From Streptomyces celluloflavus (GTDB taxonomy: Bacteria; Actinomycetota; Actinomycetes; Streptomycetales; Streptomycetaceae): a stretch of 64,000 bases of DNA. The notes under the pieces are model-generated. The model saw only the letters and a program-made list of their open reading frames with translations. It made no database searches and was not told the origin of the DNA. This document shows, piece by piece, positions 58,337 to 64,000 of this stretch (position 1 is the stretch's first letter; each line of letters starts with the position of its first letter). The stretch lies in assembly GCA_000720995.1 (NCBI GenBank), contig JOEL01000013.1, positions 186,001 through 250,000 of the forward strand, written 5' to 3'. The position numbers and the translations under genes are program-made.

Positions 58337-58450
58337 GTCGCGCATGCGGACGCCGGCGCCTCATCGCGCTGTCACGCCATGGGCGGAGGGCGGCAGCGAC
58401 GGCGTGGTCCACGGCGCCTTCCGGAGGACCGGGCGGGCCTGGGCCCTGCC

Positions 58451-58494
58451 GTCACCTTCCCGTCTGCCCCGCGGTGCGACGACGGGAAGGTGAC
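58451..58494. terminator. Terminator between convergent TetR and HhH genes
   Basis: Perfect 14-bp arms GTCACCTTCCCGTC / GACGGGAAGGTGAC with a 16-base loop. Confidence 0.85.
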
Positions 58495-58510
58495 GACAGG
58501 CCCCAGCGGC

Positions 58511-59149
58511 TCACGCGGCTCGGAGTTCCTGGGCCGCGCCTTTCGACAGGCCGACGCGTACCAGGGCGGCCGCGAATCGGGCGTGGTCCTCCGGCTGCGT
58601 CAACCGCCCGAGGCCGTCCGGAGTGTGCGGCAGTCCCAGACTCTTCGCCGTCTCGCAGGCCCTCTCGTCGAAGAAGGGGCGCAGGTGTGGCCAGACGGCC
58701 TGGACCTCCCGGCAGAAGATGTTCGCGCCGACCGGGCCGATCCTGGGGACCTCCCGCAGCAGTTCCTGGAGCTTGCCGCGGTCGCCGCCGGATTCTTCGT
58801 GCATCCGCCGGAGGTCGCCGTGCCAGCGTTCGAGCACCAGGTCAGCCCCCTTTCCGAGAGCCGTGGCGGTGCTCTCGTCGTAGCGGACGTAATGGGCCCG
58901 GCCCAGCGCGTCCACCCGGTCCTGCCAGCCGGAGTCCGCCATCGCCCGTGACGTGCGGAAGCCCGCTGCGAACAGTTCCCGGGCCGCGTGCGTAGCCGTC
59001 TCCGCCTTGATCCGGATCGAGCACAGCGTCGTGAACACCAGCAGTTGGTACAGCGGCGCGGGTTTGTCCCGGAGCGCGATACCGGCTTCCTCGGCGTACG
59101 TCTGCCCGTGCGCGGACAGCAACTCGGCAACGATCTCGTCGGACTTCAT
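58511..59149 (-). CDS. HhH-GPD superfamily protein (endonuclease III-like)
   Basis: A 212-aa protein. The C-terminal part has the HhH pattern LREVPRIGPVGANIFCREVQ and then WPHLRPFFDERACETAKSLG, with the helical layout of endonuclease III-like glycosylases. The catalytic Lys of GVGRKTA is replaced (IGPVGA) and no Fe-S cysteine cluster is present, so glycosylase/lyase activity is doubtful. It is a single-gene unit. Confidence 0.75.
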   Translation of the reverse strand: MKSDEIVAELLSAHGQTYAEEAGIALRDKPAPLYQLLVFTTLCSIRIKAETATHAARELFAAGFRTSRAMADSGWQDRVDALGRAHYVRYDESTATALGKGADLVLERWHGDLRRMHEESGGDRGKLQELLREVPRIGPVGANIFCREVQAVWPHLRPFFDERACETAKSLGLPHTPDGLGRLTQPEDHARFAAALVRVGLSKGAAQELRAA

Positions 59150-59948
59150 GAGGGCTCACATCCTCCGGACGTGGTCGTCGTCGCTGACGGACCGCATCGC
59201 CGTGGCACCATCGAGGGGCCCGCCCTCCCCCGGCAACGGGCGGGCGATACCCCCGTGGAAAGCCCGCCGTCCGACGTGGGGCGGTGCCCGCACGGTGATC
59301 CCCCCTTCGCTCTTCCGAGACTCGCGAAATACGGAAGCGTGGCAGCAAGCGCTGGGCGCGCACGGCAGGAGGCAGCACACCGCGCGGCGGGCGCGGAGCG
59401 CTGATCGGCCCGGCACGGGCCGTTCCTTCAACGATAAATTCCGCCGACGGCATGTGCACCGCGGCCGTCGCGGAGAGCGGTGCTCGCAGGGACCGGTCAG
59501 GTCGCGCCCTGCACCACGGCGCGGGGACGCCGCATCGCCGTTCCGGGGGCAGTTGCCTGCCGGCGCGTTACGGGTTCCGGGCCGTCGGGAGACCGCGGGT
59601 GCGGCGCCGGACCGGCCGCGCGTCGCACCACCACACGGAGGCGGACGGGGCCGGATCGCGGCGGTCTACCCGTGATCGTCCGCACCGCCGGGCCGGGTGA
59701 AGCGGTCGAGGAGGCGGACGGCGATGTCGATGGCGCGGTCCGCTCGTGTGCGGTCCCCGGAGACGCGGTAGTGCTCCGACGACGGTGGGCGGCAACGCCG
59801 AGCGCACCCGTCACAGAGCCCGAAAGTGGGTGTGAATGTGGGGGTCCTCCGGGACTTCTCCGGGACTTTCGGCGGCAGCAACAGGCACACATCGCGTACC
59901 GCTGCGCGCTCCGGGCCGTCGCGGTCCATGCCGGGCGTCGCCCGGCGG
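59150..59948. other. 800-bp region without a firm gene; paired GGGACTT motif, copy C
   Basis: Copy C of the paired motif (GGGACTT at 59851 and 59862) lies here, preceded by CAGAGCCCGAAAG as in copy B. A minus-strand reading ending at 59666 (YRVSGDRTRADRAIDIAVRL then LDRFTRPGGADDHG) is protein-like but has no own start. Confidence 0.4.
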
Positions 59949-60566
59949 TCAGAGGCTGGTGAGCAGGCCGTCGAGCGGGGCGGGTGTGCGGTCGGGGTCG
60001 AGGGCCTCGACGAGGACACGGCCGTAGTGGATCTTGCGGCCTTTCTTCGTGCCGAGGAAGCGCCGCAACTGCTGCTGTGAGGTGCGGTCCTGCTGTGCGG
60101 GCTGACGCAGGAAGGTCCGCAGGGCGCGCTGGTCGCCCTCCGCCCGGACGAGTTCCGCGACCCGTGTCACGCCCAGCGCGCGGATGAGCTCGTCCTCCAG
60201 ATCCGCCGCGCAGACGAAGAACTCCGGCTGTGCCGTATCGGCCCGCTCCAAGGCGCGGGCGTAGTAGGGCCGCTCCGCCTCGTCGCACAGTCCCGTGAGG
60301 CGGAGGCCCAGGCCGGTCGGCCCGAGGAGACGGGCGAAGCGACCGACGCTCATCGCACCGCCCATCGACAGGACGCAGACGCCTTCGGCCGCCAGGTTCC
60401 GGCCACGGCTCGCGGCCAGCGCGTCGACCGCCGCGGCGTCGCTCAGTCCTTCGAGCAGGACGACGGCCCGGACGGGCAGCTGCACAGCCAGTTCGCGAGC
60501 GCAGTCGCCGGGACCACCGGCCGCCCACTCGGCGACCGCCTCCCCGAACGTCCGCATATCAGCCAT
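59949..60566 (-). CDS. Stand-alone TOPRIM-domain protein (OLD-like)
   Basis: A 205-aa protein. The TOPRIM motif has VVLLEGLSDAAAVDALA (Glu and Asp, about residues 31-47) and GLCDEAERPYYARAL (the acidic pair), as in the TOPRIM part of OLD-family nucleases. The ABC-type ATPase usually found ahead of it is absent. It may be a small metal-dependent nuclease or a regulator. The C-terminus is basic (RRFLGTKKGRKIHYGR). Confidence 0.8.
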   Translation of the reverse strand: MADMRTFGEAVAEWAAGGPGDCARELAVQLPVRAVVLLEGLSDAAAVDALAASRGRNLAAEGVCVLSMGGAMSVGRFARLLGPTGLGLRLTGLCDEAERPYYARALERADTAQPEFFVCAADLEDELIRALGVTRVAELVRAEGDQRALRTFLRQPAQQDRTSQQQLRRFLGTKKGRKIHYGRVLVEALDPDRTPAPLDGLLTSL

Positions 60567-60833
60567 GAGGCGGAGTCTCCCTCCTTCCCGGCCACCACAC
60601 CAGGGAATTTCCGACGGCACGTCGATCGGCGGTGTGCTACCGGCCCGAGGCCCGAACACGGGCGTCCGGCACGGGATTTGCCCCAGTCGGCGCGCCAGGG
60701 AGACGACCGATTCCCCTGCCTCCAGTTCCTCGGAGGCGTGGACGCTCCGATTCGCATGGCACCAGTAGAAACGTTGTCGCCGCGGCAAGGTCAACCGGCG
60801 CCGTCATCGCCTGGCCGGTGAGTGCCACGGCGT

Positions 60834-60873
60834 CCATGACGTGCCCGGCGGGATCCTGCCGGGCACGTCATGG
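60834..60873. terminator. Terminator overlapping a stop codon
   Basis: Perfect 16-bp arms (60834-60849 and 60858-60873) with an 8-base loop. The stop codon of the membrane protein gene lies within one arm. Confidence 0.85.
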
Positions 60874-61362
60874 GGTGGGGCGGCGCAGTGCCCTCGGGAG
60901 GACGAACCACAGGCCGGTGAACATGGCGAAGGTGGCGGTCGTGACCGTGACGGCCGCGATGCGGCCGAGGACGACATCCATGAGCAGGAGAACGGCTCCG
61001 TTGAGCGCGAGGGCGAGGAAGACCAGGCCGACTTCGGCGAGCCGCGCGGACAGGGCGACGATCCGGACCTTGGCACCCCGGTGGAACAGGCCACGGTGCA
61101 GTGCGACCGGCGTCGCGAGCACCGCCGAGGAGACCACCGTGAGCAGCAACGTCACGACATACGTGGTGCGTTCGAAGGTGTCGAGGTGCGGAAACTGACT
61201 GGTGAAGGCCACGCCGAGGAGAAAGGCGAAGACGATCTGCACACCGGTCTGCACGACCCTCAGTTCCTGGAGGAGCTCGACCAGGTTGCGGTCGGCCCGC
61301 TCCGCAGGTGTCTCCCGGCTCAGCGGAAACCGACCGCCACCGCCCGGGGGGATATGAGACAT
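60868..61362 (-). CDS. Small membrane protein (DUF6328-like)
   Basis: A 164-aa protein with four TM helices. The N-terminal ERADRNLVELLQELRVVQTGVQIVFAFLLG and FPHLDTFERTTYVVTLLLT fit the DUF6328 family of actinobacteria. The function is unknown. Transcribed alone. Confidence 0.85.
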   Translation of the reverse strand: MSHIPPGGGGRFPLSRETPAERADRNLVELLQELRVVQTGVQIVFAFLLGVAFTSQFPHLDTFERTTYVVTLLLTVVSSAVLATPVALHRGLFHRGAKVRIVALSARLAEVGLVFLALALNGAVLLLMDVVLGRIAAVTVTTATFAMFTGLWFVLPRALRRPTP

Positions 61363-61574
61363 GAGGCATATTTTGTTCTCCGCCGCCCGGTCAGATCACG
61401 CGACGCACCGCATCGCGTCTGAACGGGCCAAGCACTCCGCAGGGCGATCACAGCCCTTGTACGGACCGCCTCGGACGTCGCGCACGTCCCGCGTATCCCT
61501 GTACCCCTGGGCCCTGCTCATCCCGCATACATCCCACAGAATTCATGGCCTTCCGTCAGGAGTGGCGGGCGGGA

Positions 61575-61615
61575 GTTGGACTTCTACGGGACTTCGGGCG
61601 GAACTTCGGGCCGGG
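61575..61615. repeat. Paired GGGACTT-like motif, copy D
   Basis: GGGACTT at 61588 is followed 12 bp later by GGAACTT at 61600, within GGGAGTTGGACTTCTACGGG. It is more diverged than copies A-C. It lies about 30-60 bp downstream of the double-HTH regulator gene. Confidence 0.55.
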
Positions 61616-61642
61616 GCTCGGGTGGGCGGGCGAGTCCCGGCG

Positions 61643-62647
61643 TCACGTCGCCGCTTCCCGCTCCGCATCGTTTCGGGCGGCCTCCATGAATGCGGCGATG
61701 CCGTCGAGGAGGCGCTGCAAGCCGAAGGTGAAGAGGCCGTCGAGGTCGAAGTCGTACCCGGACTCGGTGAGCCGTCCGAGGGCCGGGAACCGGCCGGTGG
61801 CCAGGAGGGCCTGGAACGCGGGCTCCTGGGCGTCCATCCACTCCTCGCTGTCGAGGCCGGTGAGCGCCTCCGCCTCCCGCTCCATCTCGACGTTGAACGC
61901 CGTGCCGCGCACGTAGTTGAACAGAGTGAGGTGCACGGTGAAGGCGAGGGAGAAGTCCAGGCCGTGGCGCTCCAGGGCGGTGAGCACCCACTCGGTGAAG
62001 GGCAGCGCGCCGGCGACCGCCTGCGGCCGGGCCAGCGAGAGAGCCGGTGCGAGCCAGGGGTGGCGGCGGAACATGTCCCACAGCATCCGGGCGGCGAGGG
62101 TGAGCTGTTCCCGCCAGCCTTCCGGCGGGACGGCGGGGAACGTCCACCGGGAGAACGCCGCGTCCATCATCCGCATCAACAGGTCGTCCTTGTCCGCCAC
62201 GTGCCGGTACAGCGACATGGTCGCCACCCCGAGATCCGCGGCGACGCGGCGCATGGAGACCGCGGCCAGTCCTTCCGCGTCGGCGACGGCGATGGCCGAG
62301 GTGACGATCCGTCCGAGGGTGAGTGCCTCGTCCGCGACGGGCTGGCGGCGGGCGGGTGACGCGGGAGCGGGTGACGCGTCCGGACGTCCGGCGGCCGGGG
62401 GCCGGCCGGTGCGCGCCGGCTTGCTTCTGGCTTCGACGACCGTCCCGACACCCCGGACCGCGCGGACCAGACCTTCCTGCCGGAGCTCGGCGAGCACTCT
62501 GGTCGCGGTCGCCATCGCGACCCCCCACTGCCGGGTGATCTCACGGGTTGACGGCACCCGATCGCCCGGCGCCAGCTCGCCCGCCTCGATCCGCTGCCGC
62601 AGTTCGGCGACGATCCGGCCTGAGCGAGGCGCCTCCTGTCGGTTCAC
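61643..62647 (-). CDS. GntR-TetR double-HTH regulator
   Basis: A 334-aa protein. Residues 10-72 form a GntR winged helix (IVAELRQRIEAGELAPGDRVPSTREITRQWGVAMATATRVLAELRQEGL). A Pro/Ala linker leads to a TetR HTH (about 110-160: LGRIVTSAIAVADAEGLAAVSMRRVAADLGVATMSLYRHVADKDDLL) and a TetR_C ligand domain with WTFPAVPPEGWREQL. It starts with GTG at 62647. It is divergent from an FAD monooxygenase, its probable target. Two DNA-binding domains in one chain allow composite operators. Confidence 0.88.
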   Translation of the reverse strand: MNRQEAPRSGRIVAELRQRIEAGELAPGDRVPSTREITRQWGVAMATATRVLAELRQEGLVRAVRGVGTVVEARSKPARTGRPPAAGRPDASPAPASPARRQPVADEALTLGRIVTSAIAVADAEGLAAVSMRRVAADLGVATMSLYRHVADKDDLLMRMMDAAFSRWTFPAVPPEGWREQLTLAARMLWDMFRRHPWLAPALSLARPQAVAGALPFTEWVLTALERHGLDFSLAFTVHLTLFNYVRGTAFNVEMEREAEALTGLDSEEWMDAQEPAFQALLATGRFPALGRLTESGYDFDLDGLFTFGLQRLLDGIAAFMEAARNDAEREAAT

Positions 62648-62660
62648 CGATACCCCTCCG

Positions 62661-62671
62661 CACTAGTGCAC
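62661..62671. promoter_or_regulatory. Partial operator CACTAGTGCAC at the regulator start
   Basis: It repeats the CAC-nn-GTGCAC core of the site at 62791-62810 and lies 13 bp upstream of the double-HTH gene start, fitting autoregulation. Confidence 0.45.
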
Positions 62672-62790
62672 CCGATCGCCGCCACCCTAACCGCCCCCGA
62701 CGTTCCGGTTGCCGCGGCCGTACCTGCCTCCGCGCCGGGGAGACACCTCCCCCGCGCACCGGATGGCGGGAGCAACCCGCCCCTTCAGCC

Positions 62791-62810
62791 CTGGTGCACC
62801 AGTGCACCAG
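62791..62810. promoter_or_regulatory. Palindromic operator CTGGTGCAC-CA-GTGCACCAG
   Basis: Perfect 9-bp arms with a 2-bp centre, 85 bp ahead of the monooxygenase start. GTGCAC is itself palindromic, so the site holds two stacked dyads 8 bp apart. Confidence 0.6.
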
Positions 62811-62894
62811 GCGGCCCAGATCTCGCCTAATCTCCTTGTTCAGCGCAGTTTTGGGGGTTGCTGCGACGCGCGCGTACGCCGTACATTCGGCGCC

Positions 62895-64000
62895 ATGGGG
62901 AACACCGACATACTCATCTCCGGCGCCGGTATCGGCGGACCCGCGCTGGCCTACTGGCTGCGCGCGGCAGGCTTCACCGTGACGGTCGTCGAGCGGGCGC
63001 CCGCGCCCCGGCCCGGCGGCCAGACCGTGGATCTGCGCGGCGCCGGCCGCACCGTGATCACGCGGATGGGCCTGATGGACCGTGCGCGGGCGCTCTGTGT
63101 CGACCAGCGGGGCCTCGCCTACGTCAACGCCCCCGGGCGGATCACCGCCCGGATGCCGGCGGACAGCTTTGGCGGCGAGGGAATCATCTCCGAGATCGAG
63201 ATCCTCCGCGGTGACCTGGGCCGCCTGCTGTACGACGCCACCCTGCCGGACACGGAGTACCTGTTCGACGACACCATTACCGGGCTCGACCAGGACGACG
63301 ACGGAGTCACCGTCACCTTCGAGCGGGCCGGGCCGCGTCGCTTCGGGCTGGTCGTCGGGGCGGACGGGCTGCACTCAGCGGTGCGCGCGGCGGCCTTCGG
63401 CCCGGAGGCGCACCACATCCGGCCGCTGGACCTCTACACCGCATGGTTCACCGTCACCGAGGAGATGGACCTCGACGGCTGGTACCAGATGTACAGCGCA
63501 CCCGGCGGGCGCGTCGCCTCGGCCCGGCCGGGCCGCCTGCCCGGCGAGGTCAAGGCCGGTCTCAGCTTCCGGTCCCCGCCGCTCGCCTACGACCGCCGCG
63601 ACATCGCCGCCCAGCGCGAGCTGGTGGCCGGGCGCTTCTCCGGCGCCGGCTGGGAGGTCCCGCGCCTGCTGCGGGGGATGCGTACGGCGTCCGACTTCTG
63701 CTTCGGCTCCGTGGGCCAGGTACACCTCGACAGCTGGTCGCGCGGCCGGGTGGCGCTGCTCGGCGACGCCGGTTACTGCCCGACGCCGCTGACCGGTCTG
63801 GGGACCAGCCTCGCCCTGGTCGGCGCCTATGTGCTGGCCGGTGAACTCGCCGCCGCCGACGGCGACCACCACATCGCCTTCCGGAACTACGACCGCATCA
63901 TGCGTCCGTACGTCCGCCAGGCCCAGGAGCTGCCGCCCGGCGGCGCCTCGGGGTACGCACCCGCCGGCGCGCTCGCCATCCGGTTGCGGGACCTCTCGAT
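62895..64000 (+). CDS. FAD-dependent monooxygenase, cut by window end
   Basis: At least 368 aa of a class A flavin monooxygenase (PHBH fold). The FAD-binding GxGxxG is ILISGAGIGGPALAYWLRAA, the DG motif is VVGADGLHSAVRAA, and the second flavin motif is RVALLGDAGYCPTPLTGLGT. The ATG at 62895 begins the Rossmann strand. Family relatives include TetX-like and polyketide aromatic hydroxylases. It is probably controlled by the divergent double-HTH regulator. The C-terminus lies beyond the window. Confidence 0.9.
   Translation, partial: MGNTDILISGAGIGGPALAYWLRAAGFTVTVVERAPAPRPGGQTVDLRGAGRTVITRMGLMDRARALCVDQRGLAYVNAPGRITARMPADSFGGEGIISEIEILRGDLGRLLYDATLPDTEYLFDDTITGLDQDDDGVTVTFERAGPRRFGLVVGADGLHSAVRAAAFGPEAHHIRPLDLYTAWFTVTEEMDLDGWYQMYSAPGGRVASARPGRLPGEVKAGLSFRSPPLAYDRRDIAAQRELVAGRFSGAGWEVPRLLRGMRTASDFCFGSVGQVHLDSWSRGRVALLGDAGYCPTPLTGLGTSLALVGAYVLAGELAAADGDHHIAFRNYDRIMRPYVRQAQELPPGGASGYAPAGALAIRLRDLS

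Noticed and set aside
59666-60019. Minus-strand open frame overlapping the TOPRIM gene end
   Set aside because: Its first half is out of frame with the real TOPRIM gene and no start signal precedes the protein-like second half.

Overview
The window is high-GC actinobacterial DNA from a Streptomyces. The evidence is codon use with G or C at most third positions, many GTG starts, a mycothiol-type maleylpyruvate isomerase, a YtrA-type GntR regulator, and an aconitase and an XRE-MurA fusion that read like their Streptomyces counterparts. No rRNA, tRNA or CRISPR array was seen.

Left part (about 0.5-19.6 kb) is mostly intact chromosomal sequence. It holds a secreted GH92 alpha-mannosidase, aconitase (acnA) with operator-like sites upstream, a SAM methyltransferase, a small secreted protein, a secreted erythromycin-esterase-family protein, an MFS exporter divergent from a SoxR-like regulator across a SoxR-box-like site, a deazaflavin-oxidoreductase/hemerythrin fusion, a nucleotidyltransferase, two decayed genes, a maltose-acetyltransferase-like enzyme, a GntR/DUF1648 operon and an HTH-MurA fusion.

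Middle part (about 19.6-49.8 kb) looks like a decayed genomic island. A 17-bp sequence covering the last codons of the murA-like gene (19611-19627) recurs with one mismatch at 49778-49794. A tyrosine integrase and an excisionase-like gene lie just inside the right end. The integrase has one extra base in a homopolymer, and the excisionase has a MITE-like element at its 5' end. Between the ends are many broken genes (MurJ-like, TAP peptidase, aromatic-acid MFS, MocR/DUF1348 chimera, IS3, IS5, IS630 and ISAzo13-like remnants) interleaved with intact cargo. The cargo is a DauR-like/aminotransferase/ornithine-cyclodeaminase operon, a complete gentisate route with an alcohol and an aldehyde dehydrogenase and an IclR regulator, a P450, a DHA2 efflux pump behind a leader peptide with alternative hairpins, and an MFS/MerR pair.

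Right part (about 50.1-64 kb) returns to tidy gene order. It holds two DUF202 membrane proteins, murP-murQ-murR for N-acetylmuramate uptake and catabolism, an amidase/APC-permease operon with a divergent TetR regulator, an HhH-GPD-like protein, a stand-alone TOPRIM protein, a small membrane protein, a GntR-TetR double-HTH regulator, and a divergent FAD monooxygenase that runs off the end of the window. An operator-like palindrome lies between the last two.

The most unusual items are the leader-peptide/alternative-hairpin region before the DHA2 pump, the island boundaries, a paired GGGACTT motif found four times (twice just inside the island ends), the operator shape shared by acnA and the XRE-MurA gene, and the double-HTH regulator with its operator.
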